A stretch of DNA of 64,000 bases from positions 935,001 to 999,000 of the forward strand of contig NC_088915.1 in assembly GCF_963576675.1 (NCBI RefSeq), written 5' to 3'. A program made the position numbers and the translations under genes. The notes beneath the pieces are model-generated. The model did no database searches, was not told where the DNA came from, and was given only the letters and a program-made list of their open reading frames with translations. Positions 45,513 through 57,937 of the stretch are shown here, piece after piece (the first letter of the stretch is position 1; every line of letters starts with the position of its first letter). The stretch is from Euphorbia lathyris (lineage: Eukaryota; Streptophyta; Magnoliopsida; Malpighiales; Euphorbiaceae).

Positions 45513-48500
45513 TTTATCGAAATTACCTTACACATAAAGAAAATATAGAAATCCTTTTTAGTTAATCTACATATAAGAATGAATTAATTTATGAAAACTA
45601 ATTTATCTATTAATTAAATTAAAATCAAAAAATAAATAAAGTAATGCAAAATTGACCTAATTAATCTAAACACTAATTAATTTGCCTTAAAAAACAAAAC
45701 ACAATTTAAAAGAGTTAATTAAAAGAAAATTAAATGAAAAAATATTTGAGACAAAAAGGATTGAGCCCCTGTTAGTTTTGAAAAAAGAGAGGACGTGTTT
45801 GGACTTTTAAATCAAATAGGGATTAAAGTGGTAATTTTTGTAGCTTAGGTAAATTAGGGTTTGATCTGATTTTATCGAACGGTTCAGATCAAACCCTAAC
45901 CTTATCCCTTATAAATTCTTTTTTTCACTCTCTCTCTTCATCCTCTCGTTTGGCTTGCCGCTATCTGTGCTTCCTCTGCCTCTCTCTAGTGAAAACCCAA
46001 TTTTTCTCTTCGTTTGACCGATGATCGGTATTCTGTTTCTATATGGTGACGGTTTCCTGTTTTGGGTCTTCGCCTCCTTTTGAGACTCCCTCTAGTAAGG
46101 AAAACTCACTTTTTTTCATGTTTCTTCTTTTTCCCATCTTCCGTTTTTCTAATTTTGGCGTTGATTTTTCCCGATTTTTCCAATAACTCTGGATCAAGTT
46201 GCTTATGGGACTATTTGGGTTGCTTCTATGGATGGCTCTTCTTCTTCAGGCTTTTTCTATTTCTGGAGATCATCTCTATTTCTCATTTCCAGGTGACTTC
46301 AATTTGAGACTCATACTCTTTTCTTTTGTTAAATTTTCCATTTTTCTTCTTCAATGGTTTGCTTGTGTTCCTCCCTTGTTTTTAAGGATTAATATTTGTT
46401 TCTTTTATATGTATGTGATTATAACTATCTTGATACGTGGTTGAGCTTGAAAGCTATAGAGTTTGTATTATGATAAAGAAATGAAGCTTTTATTGTGAAT
46501 TTTAATTGATTGATTTCAAATTTACACTCTTGTATCAGTATACTAGATATTAACAGTTTAAATTTTTTTGATTGGGCCGAGTAAGGTTATCTATGTTGAT
46601 TGCTCACATACTTCATCTACTATTTTGTCTTTGCTTATTATATATCTACTTACATACACTTGGTTGAATTCTTTTCTAATAAAAAAAGCACTTTTTCTCT
46701 CTGATTTTATGTTGAATAAGATGCTTAAAATTGACCTGTCACATATTTTATTCTAACAATCTAAGTGAACAAGCAGTGGAATCCTTTGTTTTCTGCTTTG
46801 TTTTATATTTTATAATTGGGAAATATTAACATAATTTAGAGGGCAACTTGAATGAGGATGGAACTCTTGTAAGTAGAAAGCATCAGTTTTCGCCGGAGTT
46901 CGGTTTTCCTTTGCATCACTAGGTGTCCGTGTCAGTTTCGTTTCCCTGTCCATTTTCATTTGAAAGATATTTTATCAAGGTTATGTTTTAAAAATAGTGT
47001 TTCCGGTGTCTGTTTCTAGTCGGTGAGAGATCCTGAACGTCTTTGCTCTAATATTTAGAACCACGTCAGATATTTTAAAACTTTAAAAGATGTCCTTCTA
47101 AATTATGCTTTGATATAAGCAAGGTTGTAAAAAACGCTAGACCCTAGTCGGACGGACAGGCCCCTAACATGGATTCGTCGGGGTTTAATAGGATTTCTAA
47201 ATTTCTCTCCCATTTTTACTACTTGAAGTAACATGAATTATATGATTTTCTTTATATAAAGGTTAATGAAGTATTTCTTATGGCATTATACGCAATAATT
47301 AATCATATTCTTACTCTCTAATTATGTTAGAGTAATATGTCAGGGAAGTCTTGTGTGTTCTATTTTTTCTAGTGGTCCTTTTAATAATAAATATGGAAAT
47401 GATATATGCCAACTTCCTAATTAGTCTGTAATGAAAAGGTTCTTGATTCATATTGATATATGAGAAATGCTCTATATTATTTTTGGAAATCATAAATGAT
47501 TGTCTAACTAAGAACACATTAAATATTTAATTGATGAAAATAACACTTAAAGTGATTGCAATAACAATAATTGATGTGCATACTTTTAATAATAAATATG
47601 GAAATGATATATGCCAACTTCCTAATTAGTCTGTAATGAAAAGGTTCTTGATTCATATTGATATATGAGAAATGCTCTATATTATTTTTGGAAATCATAA
47701 ATGATTGTCTAACTAAGAACACATTAAATATTTAATTGATGAAAATAACACTTAAAGTGATTGCAATAACAATAATTGATGTGCATACTTGTATTAGAGC
47801 GTAAATAATACTTTCATGTAAAAAATTAGAACATAAACAAAAGAAAAAGTTGATGCTACTAGCATCTCTTAGGACTTCTATCAGTGGTATTGTAGCAGCT
47901 AGATTTGTTATTATAGAGAAAGCAGAATAGAGAAATAAAAAAATGTAGAGAAGCTTCATGATAATATGGTGGATCTCTAGGTACTAGAGTTTATCACTAA
48001 CTAATCAATAGTAGTAACCCTATGTGTAATGAAATTTATGGACAGAGTTAATTATTTTCTTTTTCTCTATTGCTCTTTTTGTGCAGGAGAGACTACTCTA
48101 ATTCAAAATGGCTTCAAAGTCTCATTGATTAGAATTCAGTATGGGTTCACTTGCCGATACCTTGTCCACCTTCTCTTTGACACATTTTGTGGAGTGAGTG
48201 CGGAACCATTCCACTTTGAATACATGGTATATTGCTTTTCCTTTATGTAATTGATGGGAATGGTTATTATATTTAAATGAATGGAGTTGATAATTTCAAG
48301 TTGATTGCCTTGAGAAGCTCTGCATTGTATAATCAGTACCTATATTTATTTATTTTTTTGTCAATTTTTGTGGTCTCTTGTTCTGTTTTTGCTTCTTAGG
48401 AAAGTGAGACTTGTCACCTTACTCCAAATCTTTGTGAAGTGTCTTTCTTCCTCCCTAGTTGCAGGAGTAGTATGATTTTTGCTCATGCTAGTTGCTCAAC

Positions 48501-48814
48501 CAATCTAAATAATATGTATCATCCCTATAATGATATTGTAATTTTCCTTTTTGTATTAATGATTCAAATATTGTTACTACTTACTAGAAGATAGCCTTCA
48601 TAGAAAGTTAACTTTCATATAATATATTTATATTTGAGCAAACAGTGCAGTTTAGTTGATTGTTAATTTAATGCAAAGCTTATGCAACTTTTTTTTAGTA
48701 TTCATTTATTAGCTCTCTTCAATCCAAATAAAATATTAATGTAACAAATAATATTTACTTTTCATGAATTTCAATTATAAATCAATTATTAATTATTAAA
48801 AAAATTAATTTTAA
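45513..48814. other. CACTA interior with gene-like but unassigned segments
   Basis: A telobox-like AAACCCTAA precedes a CT-rich leader-like stretch (45890-46010). A possible exon at 48087-48226 has acceptor GTGCAG and donor GTATAT with an open frame, and another AG-flanked piece starts near 48402. These could be a captured host gene fragment, but no family is recognised. The rest is AT-rich. Confidence 0.3.
47379..47788. repeat. 205-bp near-identical tandem duplication
   Basis: The two units 47379-47583 and 47584-47788 are almost identical by eye, implying a recent duplication. The mirrored minus-strand open frames within it are not credible genes. Confidence 0.9.
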
Positions 48815-49077
48815 TCATACTGACGGAATAAAATACCGTCAAACATTTCGTCAGCAACTTTGACGGTTTTAACGTCAAGAAAAACGTCAAAAAGCTTTGA
48901 CGGAAATGGTTGGTCAAGAAAAACGTCAGAGTGTTTGATAGAAATTCCGTCAGCATTCGTCAATAAATTCCACGTTTTTTCAGTCCGTCAAAGTTCCGTC
49001 GTAAACCTATTTACTGACGGAATTTAGGTGTTGACAGATGGAAATTTTCGTCAGTAAACAGGTATTTTCTAGTAGTG
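48815..49077. repeat. right subterminal repeats and terminus of the CACTA element
   Basis: Dense GACGGAA/TTCCGTC and ACGTCAA words, ending ATTTTCTAGTAGTG. Confidence 0.8.
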
Positions 49078-49622
49078 GTCTTAGCACCAAGTTTCTTTTA
49101 GAAAACCATCTTAAAATCACGAATTTCTCTTCGGTGTTTTATTTCAATAGCTTTGATTTGACTCAAACTTAGAAAGTGAACTAGACTCTTTACAACATAG
49201 TTTTTAACAACAAAAGTTTTTATCGCTATTCAAAACCAACCTTTTCAAATTAATCGTTTAGACTTCAACAACCCGTAGATAGCTAATGCTTGTCCGGAAT
49301 CTCTGTGGGATCGATCTTTATACGTAAGTATACTGTATTACTTGGAGGGGTTAAATATAGAAAATGGAGGGGTGTAATTGCTTCTAGTTTTTTTTCAATG
49401 TTTTGGGAACACAACCCCAACCAAGTATTAATGTCCTAAAGTATCAATTAGCTCCTGAAACAAACTTTAAAACCAAGTCTTGAATATCATTAACTTGTGA
49501 TAGGATAAACATTCATTTGACAATTCTAAAATTCTAAAATTGAATCGTCGGGTCATGAATAAAAACTTGAATAACTCTCTTTGAATAAATACTCATTTTT
49601 AGACATTTACCCATAGTTGAAA

Positions 49623-50320
49623 CCTATGAAGCACGGATACTTCAACATGCCTGCGTGTCACGTATCCGATACGTTTTGGATACGAAAACTCCCAGAAACT
49701 TCTAGGATACGTTTCGGGGCCGTATCCATAATATTCAAAAGTTGGATACTCGTATCTGTCTGGGACACCCGTTTTCCAGACAAAAAACGATTATATTTCA
49801 TTTCAGAAAAAATAGAGGTAAACAGAGCAATTATGGTCGATCCTTATTTGAAGGGAAAACGAGCAGGAATATCCAAAGGAGTACGTGGATCTTTATGTGC
49901 AACAATAAATCTTAGGTAAACCAAAAGACAGTGAGGAAAACTTTAGATGAACCGGAGCTAGAATCCCTATTTTTTGGTGAAGATATAAATAAACATTTAA
50001 GAAATAGATTTTTAGTATTCAGGGGGAAAGCTTTCATTGTTTTATCTTTTTTTCTCTGAACGTTTTTTTGACATCATTTATATTTCATGTATCTAATAAT
50101 TATGGTTAGATAAGAGTTTTATAATTTCTTTTATGTCTTTATTTAGTTATATTACAAATATTCAAATATAAAAATATATTTTTAATATTTATAAATGTGC
50201 CCCAATATTTTTAATATTTACACGTTTCCCCCACGGTTCCGTGTCCTATGTTTTATAGAAAAGACGTTTCCCGTGTCCGTGTCAGATACGGTATCCGTAT
50301 CCGTGTCCGGGTAACATAGG
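49623..50320. mobile_element. 698-bp TIR element with TTGAAA target duplication
   Basis: CCTATG and CATAGG ends continue into imperfect inverted repeats containing CACGGATAC-type text. TTGAAA is duplicated at 49617-49622 and 50321-50326. Copy B of the host element has the uninterrupted site near 60536-60541, proving insertion. No coding region is seen; the superfamily is uncertain. Confidence 0.8.
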
Positions 50321-50620
50321 TTGAAACATTTCAACTTGTAGCACACAAACGCACCCATGGAGAGATACTTTGAGCCACCACTATGTCATTTTCCCTTTCA
50401 CATGACACAAGATACATGACAGACATTTGTTTTTGTGTCATCTGAATATTTTTCGTGACAATATTTTAACTGTATGTCATCTGAAGGCGAAATAAAAAAT
50501 GCGCTCGATTGTTAGATGACATTACGATTACAGAATCCTGTCATCCAAAGAAAACGTGCGTTTTCGTTAAATTTGATGCGCTCAACAGATGACACTTCTA
50601 GAAATGAATGTCATTGTATG

Positions 50621-53230
50621 CCGAAAACAAAAAAGCGGCAAATGAAATTTCACTTACGCGGCCATACCAAATTTTAGGCGCTCTATATCATTTGACTGAA
50701 ATTTCAACTGATATATAAACCTTCTCTCAATCCCAAACCCAGTTTAGGTTATGCAAGAGCTTCATCCCTCTCATCCCTCTTTATCTTCATGGTTGATTTG
50801 AACATGCAATCACTGGGTGAGCTCGAAACACGATACTGGTAAGCCATATTTTCTTCGTTCCTAGATGTATTAGAGTATCATTGTTCCTTACTCTGTCTTT
50901 TCCTCATCCGATTTACTTTTGTGTATGTCGATTTCAGCAGTTGGTATAAGGATCTTGTGATTTTCAGACCTATCGTTGAAAGGTTTAGATCTCTCGCTTA
51001 GCTACACTGATTTTATTGTATTTAGATTCACTGTTGTAAAGCTTGGGTCTTTATCTTTTTTAATCTAGGGCAAGACACTGCCTGATACAGTAGATGGTAT
51101 GAACTCATCTAATTCTTTTATGTGGGTTTGAAGTGAATGATTACATATATGTATGATGTTGTGGGTGATGATGAAATGATTGGTATGAACTGATTTGTTA
51201 GATATAACTGTTTAGGAAGCTAGGACTCATAGAGTTTATGTATGAATGATCATTAAGCATGTGGCTGATTAAGCATACTCTAAAGCTTTGAATGTTCATT
51301 GTGATTGGCACTACTCTTACACCTATAAGTTATACTACTAGAAGTGATTGAGTATGTGTATGTGTATAAAACATGTTTATGTTTGATGTTCTATTGATGT
51401 TTATGTTTGAGGTTCTATATGAGTATGTGTATGATTGTTCATTTGGGCATATAGCTTATTAATCATGCATCAAGTATTAGAGGAACATTGTAAAAGGGTC
51501 ATGGAGCATGTGGCTGATTAGCCATACTCTAAAGCTTTGAATGTTCATTGTGATTGGCACTACTCTTACACATATGAGTTATACTGCTAGAAGTGATTGA
51601 GTATGTGTATGTGTATGTGTATGTGTATGAAACATGTTTATGTTTGATGTTCTGTTGATGTTTATGTTTGAGGTTCTGTATGAGTATGTGTATGATTGTT
51701 CATTTGGGCATGTAGCTTATTAATCATGCATCAAGTATTAGATGAACATTATAAAAGGGCTAGTGAGCATGTATGAAGCATGTATTAAAGGGTAAATTTA
51801 GGCTAATTGCATGTACTGATATGGCTTGCAAATGATAAGATATCACCATACTATTCTTTATTTGGACATGACCAATGATGATAAGTAAGGAATAAGTTGT
51901 CTTGAATAAGTAAGGAATAGACATGCACGAATAAGTTGTCTACTTGTTATAGCATGTTCACTTGAATATACATGTCTACTTGAATAAGTTGTCTACTTGT
52001 TATAGCATGTTAGAAAAACTCTTAAAGCTGAAAATGTTATGAACTCAACTGACTGATTTTTATTTGAACATGACCTATGATGATAAGTAAGGATTCTGAA
52101 TGCAATTCATTTATGAAGCATGGATTGAAGGGTAAATTTAAGCTAATTGCATGTACTTATATGGCTTGCAAATGATAAGATATATTTTGATTAGATAGAA
52201 TATACATATACATACAAACTGAATAACAAGCTCTACATAAAGGGTTATGTATGTGCATTGGCCATACTCTTACTATGTTTTTTTCCACTCGGTTTGATAT
52301 CATAACAACAACATTAAACACGGTGATAGGTTTATGATGCATTCAACCCTTGAGGAGCCACGTTAGGATGATATATCCCATTCTAGAAGCAAAACTGAGA
52401 ATAAGAGGAGAAATTTATTAGTGTATGTTTCATGTAGGTGATTATATCTTACTGATCTCTGTTTGGGAAATCCGGAGGGTAGCTAATTCTGATTTCAAAT
52501 ACACCCCTTTCATATGGGGTGTATTGGGGGCCTTTCATCGTGATTGACCATGTGAAGAAGTTACCATTGAGATGACATGTACATTATCATCCAAGAAGAA
52601 TCATTAGGAATACACAGAAGAAACCAGGAAGGGTTACAGAACAACTATGGATTGACATACGTACCATTGATGGCCAGAAGACACTCTGGGTTCTCCATGT
52701 ACAACTTATCCAAGTCAGCAATTATGTCTCCTGGAGTTTCAACAACGGGATCCATTGTTGGTAAGTTTTCTGGTTGTTGAAGGTATGATTCTGAATTATG
52801 ATGCATATATTTATAGTGATATGATTGTGGTAAGTGAAAGGCCGTGAAAGGGGAAGGGTCACGTAATTACTACTGAGTTTAGGGATGTGTGTAATATTAA
52901 TGACTTGCTTGGTTTTTGTAAATACCAAGACCTTTGGAATTATAGGCCTAATTATTACTCCAAGATATGTATTGACTTATGGAAGATTGGTTATTTTTTG
53001 TATTTTAATTCAGAAATTTATTGGTTATTCAAGATATGGATTGATGTTATAGGCACAAATGTAAACATATTATGAGTATTGGTCTCCAATAAAATTAAAA
53101 CCATTGATATACAGAATTTCATCTTCATATTTTAGAATGTTTCTATATTCAGGTATAAAAACCAGAAATTCAAACGAAGAAGAAGGCATAAAGTGACATT
53201 TTAATTTTTAAAAATGTCATCTAAAATAAA
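50621..53230. other. CACTA interior with 249-bp and 336-bp tandem repeats
   Basis: No gene is supported. A 249-bp unit (AGCATGTGGCTGATTA...) starts at 51256 and 51505. A second direct repeat about 336 bp apart starts near 51774 and 52111. A leader-like stretch at 50740-50840 may be captured gene sequence. Confidence 0.55.
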
Positions 53231-53582
53231 TGTTTCTGTCTGTAGATACCCATTTTTGTCTGGATCAATTTTTAAGTTTTTAATAAATTTCACTCAAAAT
53301 TTGAACAATTCATGAATTATCCAGAATATATGGTATTATCTCGAAAATAATTTATTGGGAAAAAATTGTGCTATTAAGGCTAATTTGTCATATTTTGGTA
53401 TAAATCGGTAAAAATATCGAGTTATATTCAAAATACGACTTAATAGAATTAATGTATAATTTTAACCTATTATGAATTTTATTCGAGATATGTTCCTTGT
53501 ATTTTGAATAAAATTGAATTTGCTTGAATTCGAGTTATAATTTATTAATTAAGGTTCAGATGTCAATCAATCGAATTAACAT

Positions 53583-54345
53583 TTCAATGCTTTTTTTTTT
53601 TTTTTTTTGGTAAGAAAGGAAAGGAAAAAAACAAAACCAACAAAAAACCTACACTGGGATGAGTCTAGGAAGGCTGACTCCAATCCTATCCTCTAGGAGA
53701 GAAGGCAAAAGAAAAGAAGGAGGAACAGATAGGATAGAAACACCTAACATTCTCCCATGCCCAGCAGCTGCTAAGCGATCCGCCACGCGGTTTTGCTCCC
53801 TAAAAATATGGGAGAAATTAAGATACTCAAAGGCAGGACGAAGCCTCAAAATAGCTTTGATGAGATTCTGGCACTTCAGACAAACAGCCTGGCTATCTGA
53901 AATCCTGTTAATAGCCTCCAGATTATCAGATTCCACCGAGAGCTTTTTAACACCCATGCGAATGGCGAGTTTAATACCTGACAAGATACCCCAGAGCTCC
54001 GCAGAAAAGGAGGAGCCCGTCCCCAAGTTATGGGTAAACCCCGCCATCCAATTGCCACCAGCATCCCGAAGAACTCCTACAGCAGCAATTCTGCCATTGC
54101 TAAGGCAGGAGCCATCAGTATTCAACTTAGCAAACCCTCTCTAGGCTTACTCCAGCCAACTAGCAGGATCTCTTTATCCGGGGAGGGGCGAACAAGGGAA
54201 TCTCTTTCAAAGCTTTTAGTAATAACAAAGAGCTTCTTCGAGAAGAAAAACAGTAAATCAGGAATAAGGACAGCCTTACCCGCAAATAATTCTTCATTCC
54301 TCCACTTCCAGATTTGGTGACAAGTAATAGCAAAGAGGATGGCAC
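53583..54345 (-). pseudogene. LINE 3' fragment with RNase H domain
   Basis: The minus strand begins in a zf-RVT tail (WKWRNEELFAGKAV), then after a frameshift near 54140 gives an RNase H domain with NTDGSCLSNGR, AELWGILSGIKLA, VESDNLEAI and FREQNRVADRLAAAGHG, stop at 53649. The A tail appears as T18 at 53591-53608. The RNase H frame itself is open for about 158 codons. The 5' part of the LINE is absent. Confidence 0.85.
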
Positions 54346-56726
54346 CGTATTTATTTGTCGTAAACTATATTTAGAAATACCTATAGTCTAAATTGCGAAT
54401 TATGATGTAACATCGTATATTAAAGTTAAAGTTAATATTGACTTTGGTTACGATTTATATTATAATTAAACGTTTAGAATATAATTGATTTCTAAATAAC
54501 GAATTATGACAAATGGATACGAAAATTGAAAAGTCAATAAATTAACGACAAATGAACGCATAAAAATGAATTTTTGTTAATAAATAAATGTTACAGTATT
54601 ATTATAATTATCTTTCTAATTATATCTATTTTCCAATAATTTTGACAGATCCGGAGGTCCGCTCGTCAATGTCAAACTTACCCGAAAATGCTCACTTTAA
54701 AATTGAAGACAATTTTTATATCCCGAAAAGCAAGATCAGAACGCACACTCGATTCAAGAATATTCTAAAAAGTGATCAAACCATATTCAAGTGACTGAGT
54801 TATCTCATTGTAGTACAAGTCCAACAAATCGGAAGTTCGGAGAATTATTCAAAACACGGGAAATTATCAGTTCAAGCCCGATTCCAAAGCACAGGTAATT
54901 GTTAGTTCAAGTCCAATAAATTCCAAAGCTCGGGATTTTGTCCGTGCAAGTCCAACGGCGTATGCTCGGGTCAGAAATAATTCAAATTCAAGCCAGATCC
55001 ACATCAAGCTCGGGTCATAAATAATTCAAATTCAGTCTGAGTACACATCAAAGTTCGGGTCATAAATAATTCAATCCAGGTCCACGTCAAATTCGGGTCA
55101 GAATTCAGTCCAGCAGCGTGAGTCCGCAAAAAAATCACAATTACGGGGACCAAATGGCATTTTTGGCAAAAAGCTCAATAATTCAGCCGATTTGCGAGAG
55201 GCTTCTCGACAGTGAACAGCTGCATAGGAAAATAGACATAGGATTACAGTAGGAAATGGGAAAAAATGATGAAACTCAATAATTCACAGCAAATTTTCAC
55301 TATAAATAGGAGAGGTTCATCACTGTAAGAAGGGGAAGGAAAAAAAACACTGTAAGGAGGACAAAACACAATGTAAGGGGATAGTAATTTTGTAAAAAAC
55401 TAATAGGAAAAGCTTCACTGGAACATGAGTGAAGGAGCAAGAACAACATTGTAATAAACATTCGATCAATCAAAAGCAAGGGTAATATATTTCTAATCCA
55501 TTCCTACATATATAAATATATCCATATCATTATTGTATCACTGCTTTTTTCTTTCTCATTTCATCATATAAATTAACTAAAGGATAACCAAAACCCACAT
55601 TCACTCCCGAGCACACCAAAGGAAGGACCGAAACACCCTCCAGAGCCAATAATGGCTCTGGTTGCGCTTTCAGCATCCGTTTGAAGGGCGTGGAAGACTA
55701 GCTCCTACACAAAACCCGACTTCAGATCAATAGAAAACAGAGACTAGAACCGGATTGACAAACAGTAAAACCAAAAACACAGCGAAGCCATCCAATACAC
55801 CACCTAAAAATCAAATAATTTCAGCCGAAGCCCAAACCAACACAGCAAACATCCACCAAACCCAAAAAATACGAGATAATCCGCATACCTCAACGAGTTC
55901 GTAGAACTCACCAAAAACCCGAAAAGAGATCGGAGTCGGGAGAGAAGAGAGAGCAAGGGAGAATTACACAACCTCAAGACTTAACCTTGCATGTAGGTTT
56001 CAGGCCTATAAACCTCCTCAAACACTCAAATTTCAGCATCTGAGGTGAGAAACCGCGCCAATCCCGGACTTCGTCTGATATAGCCCAAAAGGACCGTAAT
56101 TAGACGAAAACCATGAAGGATAGTTAGTAGAACTAGAGAGAGAATGAAGGAGGGTGAGAACGGCGAGTGAGGCGGTCGGAGTTGACGGAGTCAAGGAGAG
56201 AGGATTGGCCATGGGAGATGAGGGGGCTGATTTCAGTGAGAGAAAGGAAGGAGAAGAAATGATGTGGGCGGATGAAATGGGTTTTCTACCCAAAAGGATG
56301 AACGTATAATGGGCTAATTACCCATTTAATCCATTAATACTAACCAATTTGATTTAAATCCCTGCTAATCCAAAGTCATTTCAATTAGGCCTTACCGAAT
56401 TCACTATTTTAACCTTGTTTGTCACATATCTTTCAATTAAATTCCTCCATACTTCGATTAAACCCCAATTGCTTAAATTTGAGTTCGGTTAACCCCTTAC
56501 GAATTGCAATCACCCCCCACTAGTCTGTTTAAGCGATAATTTAAATCCAAAACCTTTGTTAAGATGTTTCAAAAAGGTCTTCTTCCCTTTTTATTTTACC
56601 CGTTATTAATTATCCTGCTAACTGAATCCATTCATTTCAATTTCGTACAATTACGTGAATAAAGTTAATTATTTCTATCGTATGGGTTCACACATATAAT
56701 TATGAATTTTGAGATAACGTCGTTCG
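54346..56726 (+). other. body of the long LTR, non-coding
   Basis: Between 54830 and 55110 there are imperfect repeats of GCTCGGGTCATAAATAATTCAA type. The TATA box follows at 55301. No gene is visible. Confidence 0.45.
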
Positions 56727-57215
56727 AATTGATGTGAAAACGTCCTTCGAATCCATAAACCAAATTAATTCGAATCGATGTGAAAACGTTGTTCGAATCC
56801 GTAAACCAAATTAGTTCGAATCCATGTGAAAACGCCATTCGAATTCGTAAACCAGATTAATTCGGATCGATGTGAAAACATCGTTCGAATTCATAACCAA
56901 ATTATTTCGGATTGATGTGAAAACATCATTCGAATTCATAACTAAATTAATTCGGATCGATGTGAAAACGTCATCTGAATCAATAACCAAATTAGTTCGG
57001 ATCGATGTGAAAACGTCATCCGAATTCATAATTAAATTCGCTCGGATTGATGTAAAAACGTCATCTGAATTCACAATTAAATTAATTTGGATTGATGTGA
57101 AGACGTCATCTGAATTCATAACTAAACTAGTTCGGATCGATGTGAAAACGTCGTTCGAATCCATAATCAAATTAATTCTAATTGATGTGCAAACGTCGTT
57201 AGAATTCAAACCTAA
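56727..57215. repeat. 45-bp minisatellite, about 11 copies
   Basis: The core GATGTGAAAACGTC recurs every 44-48 bp, followed by a variable TTCGAATTCATAACCAAATTA part. Because 45 is a multiple of three and the unit lacks stops, long frames are open on both strands (15-residue repeats). This does not by itself indicate a gene. Confidence 0.9.
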
Positions 57216-57937
57216 ACCCAATAACCCCAAAACACCCACGAGTATCTGGTTTATATCAACAATTCAAAGCAAAACAAATAGCAAACACATAATATCACAA
57301 TAGTACCGATACGTCGGGCGGGGTAGGGTGAGATCACATCTCTTCCCTAACCGGAAAAACGAACCTAGATCTCTCCAAAGACCATCCTTACCAAACCTAA
57401 ACCATACAGAGTCAATCCAAACATATAGGGCGACCAATCACGCCCGTACACGTATTTTCAAGTGATGATTGGTGGCGACTCGAAACCTTAAAACACAAGA
57501 AAGACGGATCGAGCCGGCCACGCACCCCGACCTGCGTAAAAACCGGAAGCCAGGGAGCGACAATGTCATATGAAAAAAAATCATTTGACATGATTGATTA
57601 AGACCTGTGCTATCTAAACAGGCTATAACGGCAGAAATTATTATACGAACTGTCATCTCAAATTAAATAAGCCAATTTCCCACATGCTAACCTGACGGTT
57701 TTAATTGTTAGAATGTCATGTGATGACATTAAAGGTGACGGTAGTAATAAATAAGCTACATCGTAACAAGGGTAAGATGACAGTAAGAAAATAGGCTAAT
57801 GTCATTTGTGATGACGAAACATGACAGAACATGTCCGTCATCTAAAGGTGCAATAGAAGGCATCGACCCCGTGACAGATTTATATCTCGCGGGACGACGA
57901 TTTTTAACCGTCGTCTGAAGAGGGTTTTGGTGTAGTG

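Larger units (their letters stand above)
42568..49077. mobile_element. CACTA (En/Spm-type) element carrying a Mutator-like element
   Basis: The left end CACTATAAGAAAAAT and the reverse complement of the right end, CACTACTAGAAAATACC, extend into a roughly 33-bp imperfect terminal inverted repeat that reaches TTACTGACGAAA in both. Dense GACGGAA/TTCCGTC words follow for about 280 bp inside each end, as for transposase-binding subterminal repeats. No transposase is recognisable. The 3-bp flanks differ (ACG and GTC), and the two sides belong to different elements, so this locus has been rearranged. Confidence 0.8.
53231..57562 (+). repeat. very long LTR (solo or fragment), Tat/Ogre-like, inside the CACTA element
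   Basis: It starts near TGTTTCTGTCTGTAG and ends near GGGAGCGACA. It is bounded on both sides by GTCAT-rich CACTA sequence. A TATA box (TATAAATA, 55301-55308) lies mid-way. A 45-bp minisatellite sits in the downstream half, and ACGCACCCCGACCTGCG near the end is typical of Tat-type LTRs. No internal region or second LTR is present. Exact ends are uncertain because no clean 5-bp duplication is visible (AATGT is a possible one). Confidence 0.5.
50379..57937. mobile_element. second CACTA element, non-autonomous, with CAC target duplication
   Basis: It begins CACTATGTCATTTTCC and ends GGTGTAGTG, flanked by CAC at 50376-50378 and 57938-57940. Copy B keeps the unbroken site (GAGCCACGAACAT near 60590). 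GTCATCT/AGATGAC words fill both subterminal regions (50379-50620 and 57560-57830). No transposase is found. About 4.3 kb of it is a later LTR insertion; the original was about 3.2 kb. Confidence 0.85.

Noticed and set aside
47311..47722. Pair of identical small minus-strand proteins
   Set aside because: A 205-bp tandem duplication of AT-rich DNA; no domain or promoter.
56811..57303. Repeat proteins of about 142 codons on both strands
   Set aside because: They come from a stop-free 45-bp minisatellite; no start context, domain or conservation.
57465..57480. TGGCGACTC as a retroelement primer site
   Set aside because: Similar to some Tat primer sites, but LTR-end-like text continues to 57562 and no internal region follows.
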